This document shows positions 17,408 to 25,837 of a DNA stretch of 42,043 nt, piece by piece (within the stretch, counting starts at the first letter, position 1; the number at the start of each line of letters is the position of its first letter). The stretch spans positions 1 to 42,043 of the forward strand of contig VRUK01000048.1 of NCBI GenBank assembly GCA_019456195.1, written 5' to 3'. Below the pieces are notes generated by a model, which did no database searches, was not told the origin of the DNA, and saw only the letters and a program-made list of their open reading frames with translations. A program made the translations under genes and the position numbers. This DNA is from Planctomycetota bacterium. Lineage in GTDB: Bacteria > Planctomycetota > Phycisphaerae > Sedimentisphaerales > Anaerobacaceae.

Positions 17408-19552
17408 TTACTGTGCCGGAGGGTACAGTCGAATATCATCGAAGTACATCATACCTGCTCCGCCGGCAACCGGATTGGCACTGTTGCCAAGACCAATAGT
17501 AAGCGTATTGACATTGGAAAGGTTCGCACCGAACGCCTGCAGGTCGATATTCCATTCGGTCCAGGTGGTTGACTGTGCTGCGTCAGGATTATCATTAGTC
17601 ACTGCTGTACCGCCATTGAGAGCAGCATACAATGGCTCGGCGGCGTTGGCTGAATTGCCTCTGAACCAAATCGTCAGGGTGGTGACACCGTTCACTGTCC
17701 AGTCACGATTGGCAGTTAACGTCAAGGTCGCTTCTGACTTACCAACAGCATTGTCATAAGCCAAAGGCATCGACTGCAAACCGCCGTTGACGATACTTTG
17801 CTCAGCAAAGGGAGGATTTGCATTACCAACGACAGAACCGTTTATTGCAGGGTTGTCAAAACCGTCTAACCATGCATTAAATATCCTGTTGCTCTCAGGG
17901 TCAGCGGGATCATTATCATTATAAGATTCAAAATCATCGATGATAAGGAAGTTGGCCGTGGTAAAGCTCCATAATGGGCCTGTCCACGGGCTGTCTGCGT
18001 TGGTAGCATTGGCCTCATCAACACGCCAGTAGTAAGTGGTATTCCACTCGATCTGTCCAGGTTCATAGCTCTCGGAACCAAGGTTGCCGCTGCCTTTTAA
18101 CTCCAGAGAGGCTGCATCGGCGCCAAAATAGACTTCATGTGAAGCGCCTAATCCCGGTGCCCATGTGAGAACAGGTGTTTGCGTAACATCCACGGCGCCA
18201 TTAGATGGGTTAAGTGCCGCAACAGCACCTTCGGTCGTGAAGCTCCAGACATCGCCTGTATAAGTTTCGATGGCATCAAATTCATCGACACGCCAGTAAT
18301 AAGTCTTGGCTTGATCAAGCTCGCCAGGGGTATAGGTTGTGCCTCCCTGGGGGAGACCTCCTGCGGCGTTACTGACATCGTCAAAATTGTCGCCGAAATA
18401 CACGGTGTGTAATTTCGCACCGAAACCGGGTGTCCAGCTAAGACTGCCATTTACTGCTACAGCCTCGCCACTATCAGCCGGGTCAGGGAAATATGCTGTC
18501 TTGGGTGGAATCATAAAGCTCCAGATATCGCCTTTCCACGGACTGTTCGGCTCGGTGTCATTGACCTCATCGATTCGCCAGTAATAAGTTGTTCCCGGAA
18601 CGAGACCATCCGGAAAAGCGAATCCGGGGAAGCCTGCAACAAAAAATATTGCGCTCTGGTTGCCCTGGAATGTGCTCTCGGCGCCGGCGTCCACATCGTC
18701 GAAATTCTCACCCATATATACATCGTGTGAAACGGCAAAATCACCCGCCCGCCAGCTAAGATTTGCCCAAGTATCAAAATGCATACTACCATCAGCAGGG
18801 CTGGGGCCGAGCGCATACGGATATCCCGCTCCTGCTCCTTCCATGACGGCGAGAATTTCGTCTTCTGAAAGTGGGTGATCGTAGAGGCGAACATCGTCCA
18901 TCATCCCATAGTACCAACCCTCGGCAAGACTGGGCTTGGTGCCGATTGTGAATTTGGTAACTCCGGTCATGGGCCTGGTCATGCCGGTGCCGCTTAACCA
19001 CAGGACTCCATTAAGATATACCATCTGATCACCGGTGTCGGCATTCTTGACCATCGCCCAGTGCTGCCATGAACCCGCGAATTCCTCGGGCGTAGCAGCT
19101 TGGCTGATTCGGTCGTACCCGCCTGCGGTTGTTCCGCCTGTGTCGAAGTACACGTTACCATTGCTCCAGGGTACGTGGGCGCTCATGACCCTTGACTCGT
19201 TGTTGGGAGGGTCTTGAAATGCTCCGAAGATAAAGTTGGCCTGTGGCTGAGCCTCCGGGTCGCCATAAGCCCAGAACGTAATGGTAGCCTGTGTTTCAAT
19301 AGACGACCATGCCTCAGCCGGAATGTCCACGTAGGACGATCCTTCGAATTTCAATGCAGAACCAAATTGTCCGGCCTCCCATATCGGCTCCGTGATAGTC
19401 CCATGGTGTCCGAACCCGGATGAGTCGTTGGCAGCCGTACCGCTACCCTCATCCAGCTTCCACCAACCGACCATCTCTGCTTTAGCAGTGCCCGTTAGGG
19501 CCACACTCAAGACAAAAACAAATAAAACCAGATAAATCAATTTCTTAAACAT
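17408..19552 (-). CDS. Secreted LamG-domain protein with three repeated beta-modules
   Basis: Predicted exported protein of 714 residues. Residues 1-25 form a signal peptide (core LIYLVLFVFVLSVALTGTAKA). A LamG/concanavalin A-like domain covers about 28-238 (MVGWWKLDEGSGTAANDSS ... MMDDVRLYDHPLSEDEI). Three related modules follow at about 245-535, each with 'P-x-x-G', 'L-x-W-x-P/A-G', 'H-x-V-Y-x-G', 'YYWRVDE' and 'WSFTT'-like motifs. The C-terminal part (about 537-714, from IIDDFESYND) looks like a carbohydrate-binding beta-sandwich ending in MMYFDDIRLY. No catalytic motif, sortase signal or PEP-CTERM anchor is seen. The architecture is very common in Phycisphaerae-like planctomycetes and suggests binding of extracellular polysaccharide. 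A strong ribosome site (GGAGG) precedes ATG 19552. Own promoter and terminator. Confidence 0.85.
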   Translation of the reverse strand: MFKKLIYLVLFVFVLSVALTGTAKAEMVGWWKLDEGSGTAANDSSGFGHHGTITEPIWEAGQFGSALKFEGSSYVDIPAEAWSSIETQATITFWAYGDPEAQPQANFIFGAFQDPPNNESRVMSAHVPWSNGNVYFDTGGTTAGGYDRISQAATPEEFAGSWQHWAMVKNADTGDQMVYLNGVLWLSGTGMTRPMTGVTKFTIGTKPSLAEGWYYGMMDDVRLYDHPLSEDEILAVMEGAGAGYPYALGPSPADGSMHFDTWANLSWRAGDFAVSHDVYMGENFDDVDAGAESTFQGNQSAIFFVAGFPGFAFPDGLVPGTTYYWRIDEVNDTEPNSPWKGDIWSFMIPPKTAYFPDPADSGEAVAVNGSLSWTPGFGAKLHTVYFGDNFDDVSNAAGGLPQGGTTYTPGELDQAKTYYWRVDEFDAIETYTGDVWSFTTEGAVAALNPSNGAVDVTQTPVLTWAPGLGASHEVYFGADAASLELKGSGNLGSESYEPGQIEWNTTYYWRVDEANATNADSPWTGPLWSFTTANFLIIDDFESYNDNDPADPESNRIFNAWLDGFDNPAINGSVVGNANPPFAEQSIVNGGLQSMPLAYDNAVGKSEATLTLTANRDWTVNGVTTLTIWFRGNSANAAEPLYAALNGGTAVTNDNPDAAQSTTWTEWNIDLQAFGANLSNVNTLTIGLGNSANPVAGGAGMMYFDDIRLYPPAQ

Positions 19553-19708
19553 AATAATCCTCCTTCAAAAAATATAGATTGATAATTGAAATGTAAACGG
19601 TTCATCACAGGATACGTGCTTCTTTAAGGCAAACACCTCACTCTCCTAAAAAATTTGTAGAAACTATGCCGGTCTGTAAACCGGAAACTACAGATTTTAT
19701 CTACGTTA
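19553..19708 (-). promoter_or_regulatory. Structured 5' leader of the LamG gene
   Basis: About 150 bases separate the predicted promoter from the start codon. A hairpin with CCGGT/ACCGG inner stem and TGTAG/CTACA outer stem lies at about 19658-19695. It matches no riboswitch class I can name; it could merely stabilise the mRNA. Confidence 0.35.
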
Positions 19709-19738
19709 TTTATAACAAATCTGCTAATTTCCCGTCAA
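19709..19738 (-). promoter_or_regulatory. Predicted sigma70 promoter of the LamG gene
   Basis: On the minus strand: TTGACG (19733-19738), an 18-base spacer, TATAAA (19709-19714). Five of six bases match at each box. It sits in the gap after the ribonucleotide reductase gene. Confidence 0.6.
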
Positions 19739-19806
19739 GTAAAAACTCTCAGGTTATTCATAATTTTACAATCAAATCAGCAGTCGAAAGCCCATGAAGC
19801 TATGAT

Positions 19807-21657
19807 TTAATAAAAAAGACTCATAGGCTCACGGTCTCTGGTGTGGCGACGATAAATTGTAACTCCTTTACAGTTAAGCTGATAAGCTGATTTATAGGCC
19901 TTATCAACAGAGGCTACTGTTGCTTTTTCACTGAAATTTATGGTTTTGCTGACTGCCGCATCGCAATGCTGCTGAAATGCCGACTGCATCCGAATATGCC
20001 ATTGAGGATTTATGTCATAGGCGCTCTTAAATATCCTGCGTATTGCCGGCGGGATTTGGGGTATCTTTTGAATACTGCCGGTTTTGGCGATTTGATTTTC
20101 GAGTTTTTTGCTGTAAAAACCATGAGATTCAGCTGCCTGTTTGAAAATCGGATTTATCTGGAGTAATTTTGAGCCGTCTAAAATCTGGCGGACAAACACC
20201 GGAGAATAGACCGGCTCAATGCCGGATGAACAATCCGCTATGATACTTATCGTGCCGGTCGGAGCTACACAGGTAATGGAGGCGTTGCGGACCTTTTTCT
20301 TTCTTTTAGTCCGCCAGATGCTGCTGTTCCAGTTTGGAAATGGCCCGCGGAGGTTGGCAAGCTCACTGCTGGCTTTGCGGGCGCTTTTGTTTATATAGCC
20401 CATAAGCTCCGAGGCGAAATCGATGCCTCGCTTTGAGTCATAAGGTATCCCGAGCAGGAACAAGCAGTCTGCGAAGCCCATAACCCCCAGGCCGATTTTA
20501 CGATTTCCCTGTGACAGACGAATGGTATCTCTGACGGGGTATTCACACACATCGATAATATTGTCCAGAAATCGAACAGCTAATCTTACAGTCTCAGCCA
20601 ATGCCGGCCAATCAATTTCTGTTTTACCGTTAGAGACGTTCACGAATTTGGTCAGGTTAATACTGCCTAACGTGCAAGCCTCGTAAGGCAGCAGTGGTTG
20701 TTCGCCACAAGGATTCGTTGCTTCTATTCGACCCAGCGAAGGGGTTGGATTGTCACGGTTGATTCGGTCTATAAAAGCTACCCCCGGCTCACCGGTTGTA
20801 TGTGCGCACTTGATTATCATTTTCCAGATGTCACTAACGGTAAAATATTGGCCTGCTCGTTTGGGGCCCGGTCTGTCTTTACCGGTGAGTTTGTGTAAAT
20901 CGTTAATTGTGTAGTTTGTAATATCAATTCGCCGCGGCAATAAGTACCTCTGCTGAGTGCGGGGATTTGTTACCGTGTGCAGAGTTTTGCCGGATTTAAG
21001 TACTTTCTTCATCCAGTCATCTGTGATTTTGACTGAAATATTGAAGTTCGTGAAGGCGTCCGGATTTTGCTTGGCGTGAAGAAATTTAAGTATGTCCGGA
21101 TGCTCGATCCCCATCATGCCCATATTTGCACCACGCCGAAAAGCACCTTGCTGGATTGCGTTGGTAGTCTCGGAAAGGACGCGCCAAAAACTAATCGGTC
21201 CCGATGTTGTTCCGCCGCTGGAGGCAACCCGGTCCCCTGTAGGCCTTAATTTATCGAAGGAAAAACCTGTTCCTCCGCCGGCCTGCTGAATCAGAGCAGT
21301 TTGCTTAACCGTCTCGAATATGCCTTCTATGCTGTCCTCAATTGGCAATACAAAACAGGCACTGAGCATTCTCCGGCGTTGTGCGTTCATAAGAGCGGGG
21401 GAGTTGGGAAGAAATTTTAACGATGCCATCAAATCGTAGTATTTTCGATGCCATTGTCTGATTTTACTTTCATCTGCGCCGTATTTGCCTTCAGCTTCGG
21501 CTATCATTGACGCCACCCTGCTAAAAAGCTGGGCCGGTGTCTCGATGCACTTGCCGTCCTGGTTTTTGATTAGATACCTGCTTCGAAGGACAGTCAAAGC
21601 ATTTTCACTAAGCACTGGGGCATTTCCAGGTGGCGGTTGAATATGAAATTCAGTCAT
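19807..21657 (-). CDS. nrdJ: Adenosylcobalamin-dependent (class II) ribonucleotide reductase
   Basis: Converts ribonucleotides to deoxyribonucleotides using adenosylcobalamin and so works with or without oxygen. Landmarks are FLPNSPALMNA (82-92), Cys101 in SACFVLPIEDS (first redox cysteine), QQAGGGTGFSFDKLRP (124-139), ATNPCGEQPLLPYEAC (313-328) with Asn315, thiyl Cys317 and Glu319, and Cys328 in EACTLGSINL (second redox cysteine by my reading). VAPTGTISIIADCSSGIEP near 470-490 is also characteristic. The protein has no N-terminal ATP-cone. It ends at residue 616 soon after CKGVTIYRRHTRD, without the usual cysteine-rich C-terminal tail that re-reduces the active site. The next bases in all frames do not restore one. 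Start ATG 21657 has only a weak AAGG upstream. Probable monocistronic gene. Confidence 0.9.
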   Translation of the reverse strand: MTEFHIQPPPGNAPVLSENALTVLRSRYLIKNQDGKCIETPAQLFSRVASMIAEAEGKYGADESKIRQWHRKYYDLMASLKFLPNSPALMNAQRRRMLSACFVLPIEDSIEGIFETVKQTALIQQAGGGTGFSFDKLRPTGDRVASSGGTTSGPISFWRVLSETTNAIQQGAFRRGANMGMMGIEHPDILKFLHAKQNPDAFTNFNISVKITDDWMKKVLKSGKTLHTVTNPRTQQRYLLPRRIDITNYTINDLHKLTGKDRPGPKRAGQYFTVSDIWKMIIKCAHTTGEPGVAFIDRINRDNPTPSLGRIEATNPCGEQPLLPYEACTLGSINLTKFVNVSNGKTEIDWPALAETVRLAVRFLDNIIDVCEYPVRDTIRLSQGNRKIGLGVMGFADCLFLLGIPYDSKRGIDFASELMGYINKSARKASSELANLRGPFPNWNSSIWRTKRKKKVRNASITCVAPTGTISIIADCSSGIEPVYSPVFVRQILDGSKLLQINPIFKQAAESHGFYSKKLENQIAKTGSIQKIPQIPPAIRRIFKSAYDINPQWHIRMQSAFQQHCDAAVSKTINFSEKATVASVDKAYKSAYQLNCKGVTIYRRHTRDREPMSLFY

Positions 21658-21733
21658 AAAAAACCTTAACTTTTAATAGTGTATAGAAGATCTTTTGTAG
21701 ATTCCTGTTGCATAGGAATGATAGAAATAAACA

Positions 21734-21940
21734 CTACTGGTTATTTTTTCTTATCCATTTAAACCGAAATACTCTGCGAATCCTTTCCCTGAATCGTACT
21801 CCCAAACGCTGTGTGCTTGTCTTAAACTCCATTTGTCTTAAGTCATTTGAAGTAGGCTTAACTGGAGACCTTCCGAATACTGTCAACAAAACAGCCGCAA
21901 GGAAGCTGAAAAATGAATTTATCTTTGTTCGGACACGCAT
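21734..21940 (-). CDS. Small hypothetical protein (68 aa) with N-terminal hydrophobic segment
   Basis: I cannot name a family. A hydrophobic stretch (FFSFLAAVLLTVFG, about 10-23) follows a basic start, so it may be a membrane anchor or signal. The rest is strongly basic and ends in TQRLGVRFRERIRRVFRFKWIRK, which looks like a constrained, nucleic-acid- or membrane-surface-binding helix rather than random translation. It lies between the 193-residue hypothetical gene (55 bases upstream, same strand) and nrdJ. No strong ribosome site is visible before ATG 21940, which lowers confidence. The opposite strand is open too (21708-22013) but its protein is less plausible. Confidence 0.5.
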   Translation of the reverse strand: MRVRTKINSFFSFLAAVLLTVFGRSPVKPTSNDLRQMEFKTSTQRLGVRFRERIRRVFRFKWIRKNNQ

Positions 21941-21995
21941 AATCAGGATTCGCGGTTTTCCTGGACGCGAAAACTATTTTCTAACAACTGTAAAA

Positions 21996-22577
21996 TTATC
22001 TTTGTACGGCTAATTTAAGACCGCCTAATAATTCCTGGCCGGTCCTACTTATCAATTCGGACTTGGCGAATAATTGATGTCTGTCAAGAATTTCCGGCTC
22101 ATAATCAAAATATCCTTGAACAGCTCCGATGCCGCCTTCGACAGCGCCGCTGGTTTTGTATTGACTGTCTAAAAGCCATGAACTGAGTTCGTCATCGTAT
22201 TCGGCCGGATAAATAATCGCCACTACATATTTATCATTACTGTATTTAGACAAATGTAATTTGGCACGGCAGGGGGGAGTGATTTTGTCAGCCAGGCATA
22301 CAAGTTTTTTGAAATCTCCTCTGGATGATTCGTGAGAGTTCGAATAAAAAAACATTCCTGCCTCAAGCTGAAAAGTCTGGGCCGGTACACCTTTTAGCTC
22401 GAGGGTGCCGTCGGGGTAAGCTCTGTGAATTTTATAGACCTTACTGTTCTTATATTTCTCGCTTTCGAGAAGTTCAGCCACCTCTTCAGCAGTAAAACCG
22501 ACGCCTGTATGGTCGCCGAAGTCGAAGATGTACAGTCCGATGTATTTTTCACTATTTTTTAACTTTGGTAGTTCCAT
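21996..22577 (-). CDS. Conserved-looking hypothetical protein (193 aa)
   Basis: I do not recognise the family. It is a soluble-looking protein with no signal peptide or membrane helix. The N-terminus is MELPKLKNSEKYIGLYIFDF. The first third contains GVGFTAEEVAELLESEKYKNSKVYKIHRAYPDGTLEL, with alternating strands and helices. Other segments are PPCRAKLHLSKY (about 101-112), YVVAIIYPAEYDDELSSWLL and GGIGAVQGYFDYEPEIL. It looks like an ordinary folded alpha/beta protein rather than a chance frame. It is the first gene of a minus-strand pair with the 68-residue gene and diverges from the RNA-binding protein gene. Confidence 0.72.
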   Translation of the reverse strand: MELPKLKNSEKYIGLYIFDFGDHTGVGFTAEEVAELLESEKYKNSKVYKIHRAYPDGTLELKGVPAQTFQLEAGMFFYSNSHESSRGDFKKLVCLADKITPPCRAKLHLSKYSNDKYVVAIIYPAEYDDELSSWLLDSQYKTSGAVEGGIGAVQGYFDYEPEILDRHQLFAKSELISRTGQELLGGLKLAVQR

Positions 22578-22630
22578 AATTTTGTATTATAACCACGGTT
22601 TGTATGGATTGCACGCATTTTCTGATTGCA

Positions 22631-22680
22631 GAAACTTTGTAATAATCTGGGAATATGCTTCAAAGTTTCTTTTTTTTATT
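22631..22680 (+). terminator. Terminator-like hairpin upstream of the RNA-binding protein gene
   Basis: A perfect 9-base inverted repeat, GAAACTTTG (22631-22639) and CAAAGTTTC (22661-22669), is followed directly by TTTTTTTTATTTTTTT on the plus strand. No plus-strand gene ends before it; the neighbour to the left is on the minus strand. It may end a short leader or small RNA, or act as an attenuator of the RRM gene at 22897. Confidence 0.7.
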
Positions 22681-22896
22681 TTTTTAGCTTCCCAAAAGTT
22701 ATTTTTCACCATATACTTTCAATATATTTTATGCCACATCTTTGGGAATCCAGGAATATTAGCTGGAAGAGTGGTTTTTGTTAAAGTGTTTTTTGAGAAT
22801 AACTGTAAAATATTTGAATGTAGCAGTGCGGCGAGCAATGGTAGCCGGGATGCTGAAATCAATAATTATGTTTAGGATTTGAAAGAGGAAAAAGAA

Positions 22897-23289
22897 GTGA
22901 ATATCTATGTAGGAAATTTGTCGCACGATGCAACCGAAGACAGCTTACGCGAAGCTTTTGCGGCCTTTGGTCAAGTTGAATCTGTCAACATTATAAAAGA
23001 TAGATTTAGCGGAGAATCCAGAGGTTTTGGTTTTGTGGAAATGCCCTCTAAGCAGGAAGCAGAAAAGGCTATCGAAGAAATGAATGGTAAGGACTTGATG
23101 GGTCGCGCTGTAAGTGTTAATGAGGCCCGCCCAAAGAACGATAGTCGTGGCGGCGGAGGTGGTCGCGGTGGTTATGGCGGCGGCGGCGGTGGCGGTGGCG
23201 GTCGCGGTGGTCGTGGCGGTGGCGGCGGCGGCGGCGGTGGTCGTGGCGGTAGTCGCGGTGGCGGCGGCGGCGGCGGACGTCGGTACTAA
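22897..23289 (+). CDS. Glycine-rich RRM RNA-binding protein
   Basis: Small RNA-binding protein of the bacterial RRM type, resembling cyanobacterial cold-inducible Rbp proteins. The single RRM covers residues 1-80: RNP2 is IYVGNL (3-8) and RNP1 is RGFGFVEM (about 42-49), with the expected aromatic residues for stacking on RNA. The C-terminus (about 87-130) is an RGG-like tail of Gly, Arg and a few Tyr/Ser, encoded by GGC/GGT repeats. I chose GTG 22897 because GAGG lies nine bases upstream and the RRM then begins directly; the in-frame TTG at 22879 has no ribosome site. About 320 bases upstream hold a terminator-like hairpin, and a strong terminator follows. It probably acts as an RNA chaperone or regulator. 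Confidence 0.9.
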   Translation: MNIYVGNLSHDATEDSLREAFAAFGQVESVNIIKDRFSGESRGFGFVEMPSKQEAEKAIEEMNGKDLMGRAVSVNEARPKNDSRGGGGGRGGYGGGGGGGGGRGGRGGGGGGGGGRGGSRGGGGGGGRRY

Positions 23290-23348
23290 CAATCCAGTAT
23301 TGTCAAAATAGTCGTATTCACATAATTGCTCATTCTGTTGTAATGGAT

Positions 23349-23393
23349 GAAAGAGAGTCGGCATGAGAATGACCGCTCTCTTTCCTTTGTTTA
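23349..23393 (+). terminator. Rho-independent terminator of the RRM gene
   Basis: GAAAGAGAG (23349-23357) pairs perfectly with CTCTCTTTC (23376-23384); CGG/CCG extends the stem past a single bulged T. CTTTGTTT follows. It lies about 60 bases after the RRM stop codon. Confidence 0.8.
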
Positions 23394-23609
23394 AAAAGAT
23401 GTTATCGAGTGGCAAAAGTCTGCTCGCTTTTTCACAAATAGCTGGCTTTTTATAAGTTCCATTATAACTATAATATGTTCGATTTCAGCTTTTTCTTTTA
23501 TCTCAGAAACACACCATGGCTATGCATCGCTATTGGCTGAATAAATATTACTGTTAGTGCGTATATATATTCAGATTAAGGTAAAGAATATCTTGGTAAG
23601 GAATGTGAA
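23394..23609. other. AT-rich intergenic region
   Basis: No gene or RNA seen. TATAAT occurs at about 23474-23479 and could be a -10 box for the small gene at 23610, but I find no matching -35 box. Confidence 0.3.
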
Positions 23610-23890
23610 ATGGCTAACGGAGCAGCAGCAGGTGGGGCGGCAGCGGCAATCGCGCAAGCGATCAAGGCATCTGGTGCGATTGTCCGTGTAGAACCAACGG
23701 ATTTTATGACGATATTAGATAAAGTGGAAAAACCCTTGGTTGTGCATTCCGTGAGCAAGTATTTATCTACAAAATACCACTACCTTACAAGCTATAAAGG
23801 ACTAATATTTACACAAAATCCACCACACCCCTTATGCTTAGGCCAAGTGTAGAACTAATCCGGGCGAAAAATATATGGATACCGGGATAG
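23610..23890 (+). pseudogene. Small conserved-looking protein with a frameshift near the C-terminus
   Basis: ATG 23610 has AAGGA seven bases upstream. The frame starts MANGAAAGGAAAAIAQAIKA and continues SGAIVRVEPTDFMTILDKV and YHYLTSYKGLIFTQ. It ends early as CLGQV with a stop at 23850-23852. If one C is added in the CCCC run at about 23828-23831, the reading continues as LMLRPSVELIRAKNIWIPG to a stop at 23888-23890. From memory, a short protein family with this start and an IWIPG end exists in environmental bacteria; I cannot check it here. So either the gene has a one-base deletion or the assembly has an error. Function unknown; no membrane segment beyond the alanine-rich start. Confidence 0.6.
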
Positions 23891-23919
23891 GGATGATTTT
23901 CCTGCAGTATAAACGCAAG

Positions 23920-25131
23920 CTAATTATTGACTTTTAGCCTTGCGAATTTTCGTTTGCCGACGCGGATTATCATGCCATCTTTGGGGGTGATTTCGGTGTT
24001 CGGGTCGTCCAATTTTTCTCCGTCGATACCTGCGGCGGACTGCTTTATCATTCGCTTAGCTTCGCCGCCACTTGAAACAAGTTGGCAATGGAGCAGTAGT
24101 TTGCTTGCAGCAATAGGCTCAGCAGGTATATCAATATCAGGTATTTCATCCGGCAGTTGTTTCTTTGCGAATACCTTGTCGAATTCTGCGGCGGCAGCCT
24201 GTGAGGATGACTCATCGTAAAACTCGCTGACAATTGTTTTGCCTAACAAGACTTTTGCTTTCTTTGGGTGCGTCTTATCGGGATTGACGAGATCGGCGAT
24301 TTGTTCGATTGACTGGTTGGTCAGGAGTGTAAAGTAGTTTTCCATCATAACGTCTGATATACTCATAATCTTGCCGAACATATTGTTCGGTTCGTCTGTT
24401 ACGCCGATATAATTGTCTTTGGATTTGCTCATTTTCTCTTTGCCGTCCAGGCCTACGAGTATGGGCATAGTGATTACAATCTGAGTTTTTTGGCCATAAG
24501 CTTTTTGTATATCGCGTCCGACAAGATTATTGAATGTCTGGTCCGTGCCGCCGAGTTCTACGTCGCTTTTTACCATCACTGAATCGTAACCCTGCATTAA
24601 AGGATAAAGAAACTCGTGCGTATAGACATCCACATCCGCCTGCATACGTTTTTTGAAAGTATCACGCTGAAGCATCTGAGCGACGGTTTTTTTGGCGGCT
24701 ATTTGGATTAGCTCTATCAAAGTCAGCTTTGCAAGCCATTCGCTGTTGTATCTGATTTCAAGCTTCTCTTCGGCGGTATCCAGGATTTTGCCGGCCTGTT
24801 CAAAATATGTTTTTGCGTTTTCATGGATTTGCTCGGTTGACAAAATAGGACGAGTTGTATTTTGGCCCGTGGGATCGCCGATTAGTGCTGTGTAATCGCC
24901 GATAATCAGGACGGCTTTGTGGCCTAAGTCCTGGAACTGCCTCATCTTTCTCAATACCACCGTGTGGCCGAGGTGTATATCAGGGCTGGTGGGATCAAGG
25001 CCGAGTTTGATTCGCAATTGTTTGCCCGCCTTAGATGATTCAGTGAGCTTTTGGGCCAGCTCGGCCTCGGTGAAGATTTCTACCGTGCCGCGTTTTAGTA
25101 TCTGAACTTGTTCTGCAATCGTCTTTGCCAT
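23920..25131 (-). CDS. tyrS: Tyrosyl-tRNA synthetase
   Basis: Class Ic aminoacyl-tRNA synthetase that charges tRNA-Tyr. The Rossmann catalytic domain holds the HIGH-type motif HLGH (53-56) in LDPTSPDIHLGHTVVLRKM, the tyrosine/ATP region GDYTALIGDPTG (78-89) and GYDSVMVKSDVELGGTDQ (181-198). KMSKS is at 233-237. The C-terminal S4 RNA-binding domain covers about 340-400 (AASKLLLHCQLVSSGGEAKRMIKQ). The length of 403 and the HLGH variant fit the TyrZ-like bacterial subgroup. No T-box or other leader is visible in the 118-base gap to the DUF502 gene upstream. It probably shares a transcript with hldD and DUF502. Confidence 0.95.
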   Translation of the reverse strand: MAKTIAEQVQILKRGTVEIFTEAELAQKLTESSKAGKQLRIKLGLDPTSPDIHLGHTVVLRKMRQFQDLGHKAVLIIGDYTALIGDPTGQNTTRPILSTEQIHENAKTYFEQAGKILDTAEEKLEIRYNSEWLAKLTLIELIQIAAKKTVAQMLQRDTFKKRMQADVDVYTHEFLYPLMQGYDSVMVKSDVELGGTDQTFNNLVGRDIQKAYGQKTQIVITMPILVGLDGKEKMSKSKDNYIGVTDEPNNMFGKIMSISDVMMENYFTLLTNQSIEQIADLVNPDKTHPKKAKVLLGKTIVSEFYDESSSQAAAAEFDKVFAKKQLPDEIPDIDIPAEPIAASKLLLHCQLVSSGGEAKRMIKQSAAGIDGEKLDDPNTEITPKDGMIIRVGKRKFARLKVNN

Positions 25132-25249
25132 ATATGTTTCTCTGAAAACTAAGTTATGTTGAAGCTGTGATTATAAGGCGTTGGTATAAAATTGGCAAGT
25201 GCCGGTTTAGCAGGTTAAGAATCGAAAGTATTTTGGCGGATATTTTTTG

Positions 25250-25837
25250 CTATTGTTGGATCTGTGCTTGTTCTCCGGCGACGCCGCCGGAGACTATAAA
25301 CGTCATTAATTCCGAACTTTCGATATCCAACGGTTTTACGGCCTCTTTGGGAAAAATCAGGACATTGCCTGCGAAGTTGTATGACTGGGGTAAATAGACG
25401 GCAACATGGTCCTCGAGTCCGAGATTATCGAGGTTTTCTCTTGTCATAAATCCGACTATTTTTGCGTAAGAAGATGTCCCGAGGGTTACTAATACTGGCT
25501 TGTCGAATTTCTTCTTTTCGCCGGCAAATGCTTCAACCAGGTCTTTGATGGCACTATAAAGCATCTTAACCAGGGGGACTTTATTGAAGATATTATCCAG
25601 GAGTCCAAAGAGTTTTTTGCCCACGAAATTCGATGCAAACAAGCCAATGAGAAATATACCACCAAGCGTAACCGAAAGTCCTGCCAAAAGCCTCAGGACA
25701 GGATACTTTATAAATGGCAGCAGGAAACTAAAGAGGGCATATAGACCGTTAAAAACATAAACAAGAATAAAAATCGTTACTCCAACAGGGACAAAAACAA
25801 GAAGACCTCTTAGGAAGTATTTCAAAAATTTCTTCAT
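25250..25837 (-). CDS. DUF502 family membrane protein
   Basis: Inner-membrane protein of the DUF502 family, whose function is unknown. Two transmembrane helices are clear: residues about 8-30 (FLRGLLVFVPVGVTIFILVYVF) and about 47-69 (LRLLAGLSVTLGGIFLIGLFA). The family segments NKVPLVKMLYSAIKDLVEAF (about 85-104) and YLPQSYNFAGNVLIFPKEAV (about 149-168) are both present, followed by the soluble C-terminal part with FIVSGGV. GGAG seven bases before ATG 25837 supports the start. It overlaps the end of hldD by four bases (ATGA-type), so the two genes are translationally coupled. Confidence 0.88.
   Translation of the reverse strand: MKKFLKYFLRGLLVFVPVGVTIFILVYVFNGLYALFSFLLPFIKYPVLRLLAGLSVTLGGIFLIGLFASNFVGKKLFGLLDNIFNKVPLVKMLYSAIKDLVEAFAGEKKKFDKPVLVTLGTSSYAKIVGFMTRENLDNLGLEDHVAVYLPQSYNFAGNVLIFPKEAVKPLDIESSELMTFIVSGGVAGEQAQIQQ

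Noticed and set aside
21708..22013. Plus-strand 101-codon frame
   Set aside because: It overlaps the more plausible minus-strand genes and has no good start signal or recognisable composition.
23114..23311. Alanine/valine-rich frames overlapping the glycine-rich tail
   Set aside because: They arise from reading GGC/GGT repeats in the wrong frame.
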